Positions 7,022-14,964 of a stretch of DNA of 17,625 nucleotides are shown in pieces. The notes under the pieces are model-generated. The model did no database searches and was not told where the DNA came from. It saw only the letters and a list, made by a program, of their open reading frames with translations. The translations under genes and the position numbers were made by a program. The stretch spans positions 1 to 17,625 of the forward strand of contig CAMLFV010000030.1 in NCBI GenBank assembly GCA_946479395.1, given 5' to 3'. Position 1 is the stretch's first letter. Each line of letters opens with the position of its first letter. The DNA is from an uncultured Flavobacterium sp. Its GTDB lineage: Bacteria; Bacteroidota; Bacteroidia; Flavobacteriales; Flavobacteriaceae.

Positions 7022-9580
7022 ATGTCCTTGAGAAATATTTTATCAAAATTAGTGTTTATTACTGTAATTTCAAGCATTTTTTTGGCTTGTTCGTTAACAA
7101 AGCGCGTACCTGCTGATGAACGACTGCTAACCGAAAATGAAATTTTGGTAAACAATAAAAAAGAAACCAGCGAAGTTATTGTTAAACAGCTATATCAGCA
7201 GCCTAACAGCAACTTTTTGGGTTACCGTTTGCGTTTGCACATGTACAATATGGCAAAGGTAAATCCCGATTCTACCTATCAGGCTTGGTTAGATAAGCAT
7301 AAGAATACCGAACGTTTTCTGGCAAAACTTTTATCTGCAAAACAGGTAGATCGTTTGGGAACATCGTTTTTTGTTTCGGGTATGGGCAGAACTTTAAAAG
7401 ATTTAGGCGAAGCACCTGTTATTTATGATGGCGAAAGAACTAAAAAATCTGTCATTCGTTTAAAAAACCATTATTTTAATGAAGGATATTTCAATACTAA
7501 AATTTCGTACGAATTAGACAGTTTAAAGCCTAAAAAAGTCAGTACACATTACACAATTAATACAGGAAAACCTTATGTTTACGATAGTATTGCGGTAATT
7601 GTAAAATCGCCCGAATTAGATTCTCTTTACAAAACCAATACACGTGCAAGTGTTGTAAAAAAAGGCGATCAGTATAATGCTGCAAAATTAGACGAAGAAC
7701 GCGAACGTATTACTACTTTTTTTAGAAATAACGGTGCGTACGATTTTCAGAAAACCTATATTAATTACGAAGCCGATACGTTAAAAAACAATCACACAAC
7801 GGATATTTATCTGAATATCGACAATAAAAACATTAAACAAGGTGATACGTTGGTTACCGAGCCTTTTAAGCTTTACAAAATCAGTAAAGTAAATCTTTAC
7901 ACCAGTAACACATCGGCAGAATATCAAACCATTACCGATTCTATTCAATACAAAAATTTAAACATTTACAGTAAAGGTCCGTTAAGTTACAAGCCAAAAG
8001 TGTTACGTAATGCGGTTTTTATCGATGAAGACGGTTATTTTTCAGATATGCGTCGTTTAGTTACGTCGCGTTCATTAAGCAATTTAAAGGTTTTTAATTA
8101 TCCAACCATTGAATATGTTCCCGATACGCGCGATAGTTTGGGTAAATCGTTGATCGCAAATATCACATTGAATCCTAAAAAACGTATTATTTTTAATCCT
8201 TCAATCGATTTAAATCACTCAAACATTCAAGATTTCGGTATTCAGGGAAATATAGGTTTTGTTTTTAGGAATGTATTTAAAGGGGCAGAAATTTTAGATA
8301 TTGGTTTCAGAGGAAACATCGGTTCGTCGGCGTCAAGGTATCGTAACGAACAAAATACTTTTTTTGATATTTTGGAATATGGTGCCGATGTAAAACTGAC
8401 CTTTCCAAGATTTTTATTCTTTCCGAATATTATCGATAAATTGGTAGATCGAACATCGTTTCCAAATACTTCGTTAAGTGTCGGATTTTTCAATCAGCAG
8501 AATATTGGTTTAGACAAACAGAATCTTACGGGAATTTACAATTACTCCTGGTCGTACAAACGAAGAAACACCATTAGTTTCGATCTTTTTAACCTGCAGT
8601 TTGTCCGCAACATGAATCCGGGGAATTATTTTAAGGTGTATCGATCCTCATATAATAGATTGAATGAAATTGCCGCTGATACAAATGTCAATCCAAATCA
8701 TTTGGATGAAAACGGAAACTTAACAATTGAAGGTGGTGGTGCCGATAAATTTATGAGTGATGTTTTCAATGGAAATACAAACGCAGATGAACAACAAATC
8801 AGAACTGTTTTAAGTATTTACGAAAGAAAATTCCGTTTAACAGAAAACAACCTTATTTTAGCAAGTAACGTGGTGTACACCTACTCTAACCGATTCAATA
8901 TTAAAGATCAGGATTTTTTTACTTTTAGAACCAAGATCGAATCAGCAGGAAACATTTTAAATGCCATAGCAAAATCAAACAGTAAAACCAACGAAAATGG
9001 CAAACACACCGTTTTAGATGTGGCGTATTCGCAATACATTAAAGGCGAAGTAGATTTTATAAAGTATTTTGATTTAGGAAATAAAAACGTAATTGCATTG
9101 CGGGCTTTTGGTGGTATTGCCATTCCGTATGGTAACAGCGACAACATTCCGTTTTCTCGCAGTTATTTTGCAGGTGGATCTAACGATAACCGTGCATGGC
9201 AGTCTTATCGTTTAGGACCTGGTCGAAGTGGTGGTTTGTTAGATTTTAACGAAGCCAATATGAAATTGGCTTTTAATGCAGAATATCGTTTTAATGTGAG
9301 CGGACCTTGGAATATGGCATTATTTGCCGATGCTGGAAATATCTGGAATGCTTTAGATAATATTACCGACGAAGAAATGACTTTTAACGGATTAAAATCT
9401 TTAAAAGATTTAGCATTGGGTACAGGTTTGGGTATTCGGTACGATTTTAACTTCTTTGTTATTCGTTTAGATTTAGGTTTTAAAACGTACAATCCCGCAA
9501 ACGAAGCCAACCGAAAGTGGTTTAAAGAGTGGAATTTAAGTAAAACCGTTTTAAATGTCGGAATTAATTATCCGTTTTAA
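7022..9580 (+). CDS. tamL: TamL: BamA/TamA-superfamily outer-membrane lipoprotein
   Basis: The 852-residue protein begins with a lipoprotein signal: hydrophobic segment, then FLACS with the lipidated Cys at residue 23, followed by SLTKRVPADERLL. POTRA-like regions occupy roughly residues 30-380 and a D15/surface-antigen 16-strand barrel the rest. The barrel has the loop-6 signature RSYFAGGSNDNRAW at about residues 710-725 and ends in the aromatic NVGINYPF. BamA proper has a normal signal peptide; the lipidated variant in Bacteroidetes is TamL, the partner of TamB in envelope assembly. It stands alone between divergent trmH-type and downstream fba. Assignment to TamL rather than another Omp85 lipoprotein is moderately sure. 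Confidence 0.82.
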   Translation: MSLRNILSKLVFITVISSIFLACSLTKRVPADERLLTENEILVNNKKETSEVIVKQLYQQPNSNFLGYRLRLHMYNMAKVNPDSTYQAWLDKHKNTERFLAKLLSAKQVDRLGTSFFVSGMGRTLKDLGEAPVIYDGERTKKSVIRLKNHYFNEGYFNTKISYELDSLKPKKVSTHYTINTGKPYVYDSIAVIVKSPELDSLYKTNTRASVVKKGDQYNAAKLDEERERITTFFRNNGAYDFQKTYINYEADTLKNNHTTDIYLNIDNKNIKQGDTLVTEPFKLYKISKVNLYTSNTSAEYQTITDSIQYKNLNIYSKGPLSYKPKVLRNAVFIDEDGYFSDMRRLVTSRSLSNLKVFNYPTIEYVPDTRDSLGKSLIANITLNPKKRIIFNPSIDLNHSNIQDFGIQGNIGFVFRNVFKGAEILDIGFRGNIGSSASRYRNEQNTFFDILEYGADVKLTFPRFLFFPNIIDKLVDRTSFPNTSLSVGFFNQQNIGLDKQNLTGIYNYSWSYKRRNTISFDLFNLQFVRNMNPGNYFKVYRSSYNRLNEIAADTNVNPNHLDENGNLTIEGGGADKFMSDVFNGNTNADEQQIRTVLSIYERKFRLTENNLILASNVVYTYSNRFNIKDQDFFTFRTKIESAGNILNAIAKSNSKTNENGKHTVLDVAYSQYIKGEVDFIKYFDLGNKNVIALRAFGGIAIPYGNSDNIPFSRSYFAGGSNDNRAWQSYRLGPGRSGGLLDFNEANMKLAFNAEYRFNVSGPWNMALFADAGNIWNALDNITDEEMTFNGLKSLKDLALGTGLGIRYDFNFFVIRLDLGFKTYNPANEANRKWFKEWNLSKTVLNVGINYPF

Positions 9581-9589
9581 TAAAATTAC

Positions 9590-9597
9590 TACTTTTG
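9590..9597 (+). promoter_or_regulatory. -7 box (TACTTTTG) for fbaA
   Basis: TACTTTTG, 43 bases before the fbaA ATG and just after the tamL stop, matches TAnnTTTG and is the same octamer as in the ppa promoter. No TTG is visible at the usual distance, since that stretch is the end of tamL. Confidence 0.55.
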
Positions 9598-9640
9598 TAA
9601 GCTAAACTAAATTTAAAAATAAAACATACAACCTATAAAT

Positions 9641-10708
9641 ATGGCACATAACATTAAGCCGGGTGTTGCTACCGGCGATCAAGTTCAGGAAATATTTAAC
9701 TACGCAAAAGAAAAAGGCTTTGCTTTACCGGCTGTAAACGTAACAACATCTAGCACCATTAACGGTGTTTTAGAAACAGCTGCTAAATTAAACGCACCGG
9801 TAATCATTCAGTTTTCTAACGGTGGCGGTTTGTTTATGGCAGGAAAAGGTTTAAACAACGATAAGGAACGTGCAGCTATTGCAGGATCTATCGCGGGTGC
9901 AAAACAAGTACACGAATTGGCAGAATTATACGGTGCAACTGTAATTTTACATACCGATCACTGTGCTAAGAAATTATTGCCTTGGATTGATGGTTTGTTA
10001 GATGCCAGCGAAAAATTCTATAAAGAAAATGGTAAACCTTTGTTTTCTTCACACATGATTGATTTATCGGAAGAACCAATCGAAGAAAATATCGAAATTT
10101 CTAAAAAATATCTTGAGCGTATGAGCAAAATGGGTATGACTTTAGAAATTGAATTAGGTATTACAGGTGGTGAAGAAGACGGTGTTGACAATTCGCACGT
10201 AGATTCATCAAAACTATACACGCAACCAGAAGAAGTGGCGTACGCTTACGAAGAATTAATGAAAATATCGCCACGTTTTACCATTGCAGCGGCTTTTGGT
10301 AACGTACACGGTGTTTACAAACCAGGAAACGTAAAATTAACTCCGAAAATTTTAGATAATTCGCAGAAATACGTTCAAGAAAAATTCAACACAAAAAATA
10401 ATCCGGTAGATTTTGTTTTCCACGGTGGATCTGGATCAACTTTAGAAGAAATTCGCGAAGCAATTTCTTACGGAGTTATTAAAATGAATATCGATACCGA
10501 TTTACAGTTCGCTTTTACCGAAGGTACTCGTGATTACATCTTATCTAAAAAGGATTATTTAATGACGCAAATTGGAAATCCGGAAGGCGAAGAAGTACCA
10601 AATAAAAAATATTACGACCCACGTAAATGGTTACGTGAAGGCGAATTAACATTCAACAAACGTTTAGAACAAGCTTTTGCCGATTTAAACAACGTTAAAA
10701 CATTATAA
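9641..10708 (+). CDS. fbaA: Fructose-bisphosphate aldolase, class II
   Basis: The 355-residue enzyme cleaves fructose 1,6-bisphosphate to glyceraldehyde 3-phosphate and dihydroxyacetone phosphate in glycolysis, or the reverse in gluconeogenesis. Class II (zinc) hallmarks are present: LPAVNVTTSSTINGVLE, the metal-ligand stretch ILHTDHCAKKLLPW, SHMIDLSEEP, LEIELGITGGEEDGVD, FGNVHGVYKPGNVKL and the phosphate-binding FHGGSGSTLEEI followed by GVIKMNIDTDLQ. Length and the HTDHC motif fit the class IIA group of E. coli FbaA. It precedes accD by 65 bases with no terminator seen between, so read-through into accD is likely. Confidence 0.97.
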   Translation: MAHNIKPGVATGDQVQEIFNYAKEKGFALPAVNVTTSSTINGVLETAAKLNAPVIIQFSNGGGLFMAGKGLNNDKERAAIAGSIAGAKQVHELAELYGATVILHTDHCAKKLLPWIDGLLDASEKFYKENGKPLFSSHMIDLSEEPIEENIEISKKYLERMSKMGMTLEIELGITGGEEDGVDNSHVDSSKLYTQPEEVAYAYEELMKISPRFTIAAAFGNVHGVYKPGNVKLTPKILDNSQKYVQEKFNTKNNPVDFVFHGGSGSTLEEIREAISYGVIKMNIDTDLQFAFTEGTRDYILSKKDYLMTQIGNPEGEEVPNKKYYDPRKWLREGELTFNKRLEQAFADLNNVKTL

Positions 10709-10767
10709 AAATTACGAATTACAAATTACAAATAAATTCATAATTCATAATTATAAATCATAATTTA
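10709..10767. repeat. Heptamer tandem repeats in the fbaA-accD gap
   Basis: The gap between the two genes is almost entirely 7-bp-period repeats: ATTACGA, ATTACAA, ATTACAA at 10711-10731, then TTCATAA, TTCATAA, TTATAAA at 10737-10757 and a decayed continuation to about 10767. No promoter box or terminator is visible in it. Confidence 0.65.
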
Positions 10768-10773
10768 TAGACT

Positions 10774-11628
10774 ATGGCTTGGTTTAAAAGAAAAGAAAAA
10801 GGAATCACAACCCCAACCGAAGATAAAAAAGATACGCCCAAAGGTTTATGGTACAAAACACCAACCGGGAAAATTATAGAATCGGAAGAACTGGCTAAAA
10901 ACTTGTGGATTTCTCCGGAAGATGATTACCACGTTAGAATTGGAAGTAAAGAATATTTTGAAATTTTATTCGACGACAATAAGTTCAAAGAATTATTTGG
11001 TTCTATCACGGCAAAAGATCCTTTAAAATTTGTTGATACCAAAAAGTACAGCGAACGTTTAAAAGAAGCTAAAGACAAAACCAATTTAAAAGATGCGGTA
11101 CGCGTTGCTGTAGGAAAATCTAAAGGAGCAGATTTAGTTGTTGCCTGTATGGATTTTGCTTTTATTGGTGGATCAATGGGTTCTGTTGTAGGTGAAAAAA
11201 TTGCCCGCGGAATCGATTATTCTATCAAAAACAACATTCCATTCATGATGATTTCTAAATCGGGCGGTGCACGTATGATGGAAGCTGCGTATTCTTTAAT
11301 GCAAATGGCAAAAACATCGGCAAAATTAGCGCAGTTGGCAGATGCTAAAATTCCATATATATCATTATGTACCGATCCAACAACAGGTGGAACAACAGCT
11401 TCTTACGCAATGTTGGGCGATATTAATATTGCAGAACCAGGCGCATTAATTGGTTTTGCAGGTCCACGTATTGTAAAAGATACAACAGGTAAAGATTTAC
11501 CAGACGGTTTCCAAACATCAGAATTTTTATTAGAACACGGTTTTTTAGATTTTGTAGTTCACAGAAAACAGTTAAAAAACAAAGTAAACTTATACATAGA
11601 TTTGGTTTTAAACAGACCATTACGTTAA
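10774..11628 (+). CDS. accD: Acetyl-CoA carboxylase, carboxyltransferase subunit beta, zinc-ribbon cysteines absent
   Basis: The 284-residue product is the beta half of the carboxyltransferase that makes malonyl-CoA for fatty acid synthesis, together with AccA, biotin carboxyl carrier and biotin carboxylase. The crotonase-fold core is normal: [75 protein letters not shown]. The N-terminal MAWFKR start and GLWYK region are also family-typical. The four zinc-ribbon cysteines of E. coli AccD are missing; their places are taken by T29, T31, S47 and D50 in YKTPTGK and WISPEDDYH. The rest of the ribbon sequence aligns, so this is substitution and not truncation. A terminator follows the stop. Confidence 0.95.
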   Translation: MAWFKRKEKGITTPTEDKKDTPKGLWYKTPTGKIIESEELAKNLWISPEDDYHVRIGSKEYFEILFDDNKFKELFGSITAKDPLKFVDTKKYSERLKEAKDKTNLKDAVRVAVGKSKGADLVVACMDFAFIGGSMGSVVGEKIARGIDYSIKNNIPFMMISKSGGARMMEAAYSLMQMAKTSAKLAQLADAKIPYISLCTDPTTGGTTASYAMLGDINIAEPGALIGFAGPRIVKDTTGKDLPDGFQTSEFLLEHGFLDFVVHRKQLKNKVNLYIDLVLNRPLR

Positions 11629-11629
11629 C

Positions 11630-11658
11630 AAAAAGCATTGCAACAGCAATGCTTTTTT
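11630..11658 (+). terminator. Rho-independent terminator of accD
   Basis: AAAAAGCATTG / CAATGCTTTTTT with a six-base loop begins one base after the accD stop. Between it and the tRNA promoter (11659-11774) the sequence is AT-rich and I see nothing else in it. Confidence 0.88.
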
Positions 11659-11774
11659 GCTTATTACGCAGCGTTTACAAGATAAATTTGCAATAGCCTA
11701 ATAAAAAAAGCAAAAGCTATTTCAAACATTATCAAAACTTTAAAAAATAATTACAAATTAGTTTTTTAAAACCC

Positions 11775-11804
11775 TTGTAAAATAAAATAATCGTTCTATA
11801 TTTG
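11775..11804 (+). promoter_or_regulatory. Promoter of the tRNA operon
   Basis: TTG at 11775-11777 and TATATTTG at 11797-11804 are 19 bases apart, the best Bacteroidota-type promoter in the window. The first tRNA begins 35 bases downstream of the -7 box. Confidence 0.8.
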
Positions 11805-11839
11805 CAGTCGCAATACAGACTTACCGTTTGTTTTGATTC

Positions 11840-11925
11840 GCTCGAGTGGTGGAATTGGTAGACACGCTGGACTTAAAATCCAGTGAGCAGTAATGCTCGT
11901 GCGGGTTCAAGTCCCGCCTTGAGTA
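11840..11925 (+). tRNA. tRNA-Leu (anticodon UAA), copy 1
   Basis: This 86-nt class II tRNA has acceptor GCTCGAG pairing with CTTGAGT (two G-U pairs), anticodon stem CTGGA/TCCAG with TAA at 11874-11876, a long variable arm GAGCA-GTAA-TGCTC, T arm GCGGG-TTCAAGT-CCCGC and discriminator A. CCA is not encoded. It is identical to copy 3 at 12165. Confidence 0.97.
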
Positions 11926-11968
11926 CAAATATTTATTCAAGACTTATAAATAGATTTTAAACTTCTCT

Positions 11969-12054
11969 GCTCGAGTGGTGGAATTGGTAGACACGCTGGA
12001 CTTAAAATCCAGTGAACAGTAATGTTCGTGCGGGTTCAAGTCCCGCCTTGAGTA
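11969..12054 (+). tRNA. tRNA-Leu (anticodon UAA), copy 2
   Basis: Same structure as copy 1, but the variable arm is GAACA-GTAA-TGTTC: the middle G-C pair became A-T, with both changes (12016 and 12025) preserving pairing. It is identical to copy 4 at 12294. Confidence 0.97.
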
Positions 12055-12074
12055 CTAACGTTTTTATATTATTT

Positions 12075-12147
12075 GCGAAAATAGCTCAGTTGGTAGAGCG
12101 CAACCTTGCCAAGGTTGAGGTCGCGGGTTCGAACCCCGTTTTTCGCT
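12075..12147 (+). tRNA. tRNA-Gly (anticodon GCC)
   Basis: This 73-nt tRNA has acceptor GCGAAAA/TTTTCGC, anticodon stem CAACC/GGTTG with loop TTGCCAA (GCC at 12108-12110), T arm with TTCGAAC loop, and discriminator T. It sits between the two duplicated Leu-Leu pairs. Confidence 0.97.
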
Positions 12148-12164
12148 CTAAAATCTATTTATCT

Positions 12165-12250
12165 GCTCGAGTGGTGGAATTGGTAGACACGCTGGACTTA
12201 AAATCCAGTGAGCAGTAATGCTCGTGCGGGTTCAAGTCCCGCCTTGAGTA
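12165..12250 (+). tRNA. tRNA-Leu (anticodon UAA), copy 3
   Basis: Base-for-base identical to copy 1 at 11840, and followed by the same spacer, so it is the first half of the duplicated Leu-Leu unit. Confidence 0.97.
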
Positions 12251-12293
12251 CAAATATTTATTCAAGACTTATAAATAGATTTTAAACTTCTCT

Positions 12294-12379
12294 GCTCGAG
12301 TGGTGGAATTGGTAGACACGCTGGACTTAAAATCCAGTGAACAGTAATGTTCGTGCGGGTTCAAGTCCCGCCTTGAGTA
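12294..12379 (+). tRNA. tRNA-Leu (anticodon UAA), copy 4
   Basis: Identical to copy 2 at 11969, including the A-T pair in the variable arm. It is the last gene of the operon, and a terminator begins one base later. Confidence 0.97.
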
Positions 12380-12380
12380 C

Positions 12381-12420
12381 AAAAATCCTAAAGAAAATTC
12401 TTTAGGATTTTTTTTGTTTT
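12381..12420 (+). terminator. Terminator of the tRNA operon
   Basis: AAAAATCCTAAAGA / TCTTTAGGATTTTT forms a stem of about 14 bp with a 4-base loop and a long T run, starting one base after the last tRNA. Confidence 0.92.
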
Positions 12421-12465
12421 TTGTCCATAATTTAAGATATAACTATTAGTACAAAATATACCTAT

Positions 12466-13041
12466 ATGAAATAAATCGAAATATTTTATCCTGCAAATGT
12501 TGCTGAATGGAGAAATTGGTTACAAGAAAATCATCTTACACATCAGGCAGTTTGGGTTGTATTTCATACTAAATCATCAGCTAAGCCTACAATTACTTGG
12601 AGTAAAGCTGTTGATGTGGCTTTATGTTTTGGATGGATCGATAGTAAAAAGATCAAAATTTACGAAGATACATCGAATCAATATTTCAGCAAGCGCAAGG
12701 GTTATAATACTTGGTCTAAAATCAATAAACAGAAAATTGAACTACTTACCCAACAAGGTCTTATGTCAGATGCGGGTTTTATGAGTATTGAAATTACTAA
12801 ACAAAATGGTTCGTGGACTATTTTATATTCTGTTGAAGAATTTATCCTGCCAAATGATCTACTAGCTAAAAAACCAGAAACTAGAAATAAAAAAATTACC
12901 GAAATTGCCGAGTTAGCATCACAGAACAAAAAACCAAAACATTTGTATTATAATGTTAAAACTTCATTCTTTGGATTCTCACTGCATTTAGAATTGCAAT
13001 TAATGAAACACCTACATCTGCAAAAGCGGCTTCCCACATAG
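12466..13041 (+). pseudogene. Decayed YdeI-family (YdeI/OmpD-associated) protein gene
   Basis: The frame starts ATG AAA TAA at 12466, then reads on without interruption as IEIFYPANVAEWRNWLQENH, TWSKAVDVALCFGWIDSKKI, YFSKRKGYNTWSKINK and NGSWTILYSVEEFILPNDL. These match the YdeI family from its usual first residues, so the TAA at 12472-12474 is a nonsense codon at position 3. No alternative ATG lies nearby; the next start-like codon is a GTG at 12616, inside the domain. From NDL the frame jumps to LAKKPETRNKKITEIAELA, which in intact members comes some 40 residues later, so a central piece appears deleted near 12858-12866. After KPKHL (about 12945) the natural stop is gone and the frame runs to 13041, antisense to the ATPase gene. 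The exact deletion size is from memory of the family. Confidence 0.8.
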
Positions 13042-14899
13042 TTGCCAATCCGCCGGCACCTAAAATTAGAACGATTCCTTTTACAACAAAGGCCAGTGTG
13101 ATGTTTTGCCAAACGATCTTTTTTGTCTGCTTGCCAATATTAATCGCCATTGGAATTTTGCTTGGTTTATCATCTTGAATTACCACATCGGCAGTTTCAA
13201 TAGTAGCATCGCTTCCCAAACCGCCCATTGCAATACCAACATCACTTAATGCTACAACTGGCGCATCATTTACTCCATCGCCCACAAAAGCAACACTTTC
13301 GTTACGCGCTTTAATTTCTTTTACTTTATTCACTTTATCTTCGGGCAGTAGATCTCCAAAAGCGCTATCAATACCCAACTCTTTGGCAACATGTTTTACC
13401 ACATTATTTTTATCGCCACTTAACATAGTTGACTTTACATTCATTTTATGCAAAAGATCAATTGTTTCTAGAGAATCTGTTTTAATACTGTCGGCAATGG
13501 TTATGTAACCAACAAATTTATGATCGAATGCAACTGCAATTGTGGTATAAACAATAGTATTTGGATCGATATCATAAGAAATATCAAACTTATTCATCAG
13601 TTTAAAATTTCCGACTAATAAGGTTTTTCCGTTAACATCTGCCTTAAGACCGTGTCCTGCAATTTCTTCTACATTATCTAAAACAATATTTGTATCAATT
13701 TTTCCAACATATTCGTGGATTGCTGTTGCTACTGGGTGTGTGCTGTTACTTTCTATTACATTTATCATTTGCAGCATTTCATCTTTATTGAAATCATTGT
13801 TAAAAACAACTTCCTGAACCTTAAAAACACCTTCGGTCATTGTTCCAGTTTTGTCCATTACCACATTTTGAATATTGGCAAGTGTATCTAGAAAATTGCT
13901 TCCTTTAAACAATATTCCGTTACGGCTGCCAGCACCAATTCCGCCAAAATACCCCAACGGAATACTAATCACCAAAGCACACGGGCATGATATCACCAAA
14001 AATATTAAGGCACGATACAACCATTGGTCAAATACATAATTATCGACAAAAAAATAAGGCACAAAACAGATTGCAATGGCTAAAAACACAACTATCGGAG
14101 TGTAAATTTTAGCAAACTTGCGTATAAAAAGTTCGGTTGGTGCCTTTTGCGAATTTGCGTTTTGAACTAATTCTAAAATTTTGCTTAACTTACTGTCGGT
14201 ATATGCTGCGGTAACTTTAACTTGTGCAACGGTGTTCAAATTGATCATTCCGGCAAGCACAGTTTCTCCTTTATTTTTGGTATCGGGTTTACTTTCCCCA
14301 GTAAGAGCAGATGTGTTGAAAGATGCTGTGTTTGAAATTAATTCGCCATCTAATCCCAATTTTTCGCCGGGTTTCAGTTGAATTATTGATCCGATATTTA
14401 CCGTTTCTGCTTTTACAGTTTGGGGTTCGCTTCCGTTTAATATTGTAACCTCATCGGGTCTTTGATCCAGCAAAGACTTTATATTTGCCTGTGCCCTACT
14501 AACTGCCATTGTTTGAAAAACTTCACCAACCGCATAAAACAACATTACAGCAACTGCTTCGGGATATTCCGCAATTGCAAAAGCACCAACAGTAGCAATT
14601 GTCATTAATAAAAATTCTGAAAAAACATCGCCTTGAGAGATACTTTTTAAAGCATCTTTTATAACCGGAAAACCAACAGGAATGTAAGCTGTAATGTACC
14701 AGATTATCCTAACCCAATCTGCAAACCAACTTTGAGGAAGCCAATTATCAAAAGAAATTGCCAAAATTAACAATGTGAACGAAATTACTGCTGGCATAAA
14801 AAGTTTAAACAAACTGCCTTCTATTGCACTGTGATCATGTCCGTCATGATCGTGATGATGATTGTTTGTATGCTGATGATTGTGCTGTGTATCTTTCAT
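12956..14899 (-). CDS. P1B-type heavy-metal ATPase, Zn/Cd/Pb class, His-rich N-terminus
   Basis: The 647-residue pump exports a transition metal across the inner membrane at the cost of ATP. P-type motifs are intact: TGES (200-203), CPC in the transport helix (305-307), DKTGT with phosphorylated Asp349, the P1B marker HP (388-389) and GDGVNDAP (540-547). Lys607 in helix 7 and D628-x-G630 in helix 8, together with CPC, fit the P1B-2 (ZntA/CadA) group for Zn, Cd or Pb. Instead of a CxxC metal-binding domain, residues 6-23 hold a run of His and Asp. I start at ATG 14899, because the longer frame to 14938 overlaps the promoter-like region and adds 13 residues. It lies 51 bases after the Fur-family gene, in the same direction, and its end is antisense to the YdeI remnant. 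Confidence 0.93.
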   Translation of the reverse strand: MKDTQHNHQHTNNHHHDHDGHDHSAIEGSLFKLFMPAVISFTLLILAISFDNWLPQSWFADWVRIIWYITAYIPVGFPVIKDALKSISQGDVFSEFLLMTIATVGAFAIAEYPEAVAVMLFYAVGEVFQTMAVSRAQANIKSLLDQRPDEVTILNGSEPQTVKAETVNIGSIIQLKPGEKLGLDGELISNTASFNTSALTGESKPDTKNKGETVLAGMINLNTVAQVKVTAAYTDSKLSKILELVQNANSQKAPTELFIRKFAKIYTPIVVFLAIAICFVPYFFVDNYVFDQWLYRALIFLVISCPCALVISIPLGYFGGIGAGSRNGILFKGSNFLDTLANIQNVVMDKTGTMTEGVFKVQEVVFNNDFNKDEMLQMINVIESNSTHPVATAIHEYVGKIDTNIVLDNVEEIAGHGLKADVNGKTLLVGNFKLMNKFDISYDIDPNTIVYTTIAVAFDHKFVGYITIADSIKTDSLETIDLLHKMNVKSTMLSGDKNNVVKHVAKELGIDSAFGDLLPEDKVNKVKEIKARNESVAFVGDGVNDAPVVALSDVGIAMGGLGSDATIETADVVIQDDKPSKIPMAINIGKQTKKIVWQNITLAFVVKGIVLILGAGGLATMWEAAFADVGVSLIAILNAVRIQRMKF

Positions 14900-14922
14900 A
14901 ATATATAACTTTATTACTGAAA

Positions 14923-14930
14923 CAAAATTA
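14923..14930 (-). promoter_or_regulatory. Possible internal -7 box (TAATTTTG) for the ATPase gene
   Basis: Read on the minus strand, TAATTTTG matches TAnnTTTG and lies 23 bases before the ATPase start. A TTG inside the adjacent palindrome is 15 bases upstream, closer than usual. The pump could thus be expressed apart from the regulator. Confidence 0.4.
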
Positions 14931-14937
14931 TGCAACA

Positions 14938-14964
14938 AGGGTTTGCAATGCTATTGCAAACCCT
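14938..14964. promoter_or_regulatory. 27-bp perfect inverted repeat across the fur stop codon
   Basis: AGGGTTTGCAA and TTGCAAACCCT flank a TGCTA centre: 11 bp of perfect symmetry. It includes the last four codons and the stop of the regulator gene and abuts the possible ATPase promoter. No proper T run follows on either strand, so it is a poor terminator; an operator or an mRNA processing/attenuation hairpin are alternatives. Confidence 0.6.

Larger units (their letters stand above)
11840..12055 (+). repeat. 216-bp direct duplication of a tRNA-Leu pair, copy A
   Basis: This segment (tRNA-Leu, 43-bp spacer, tRNA-Leu and one base) recurs exactly at 12165-12380, offset by 325 bp. Identity breaks off at the first base of the first tRNA upstream and one base after the second tRNA downstream. 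Confidence 0.93.
12165..12380 (+). repeat. 216-bp direct duplication of a tRNA-Leu pair, copy B
   Basis: Second exact copy of 11840-12055, including the non-coding spacer, which argues for recent duplication or gene conversion. Confidence 0.93.

Noticed and set aside
12012..12218. 68-codon plus-strand frame across the tRNA genes
   Set aside because: It is the translation of tRNA-Leu and tRNA-Gly sequence.
11840..12380. Repeats resembling a CRISPR array
   Set aside because: The units are complete folded tRNAs, spacers are identical and no cas gene is present.
11840..12420. tRNA genes as an attachment site of an integrated element
   Set aside because: No integrase, no partial tRNA copy and no foreign block flank the array; the repeats are whole tRNA pairs explained by duplication.
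12497..12784. 95-codon plus-strand frame overlapping the YdeI remnant
   Set aside because: The other frame over the same stretch carries recognisable YdeI-family sequence; this one has no family features.
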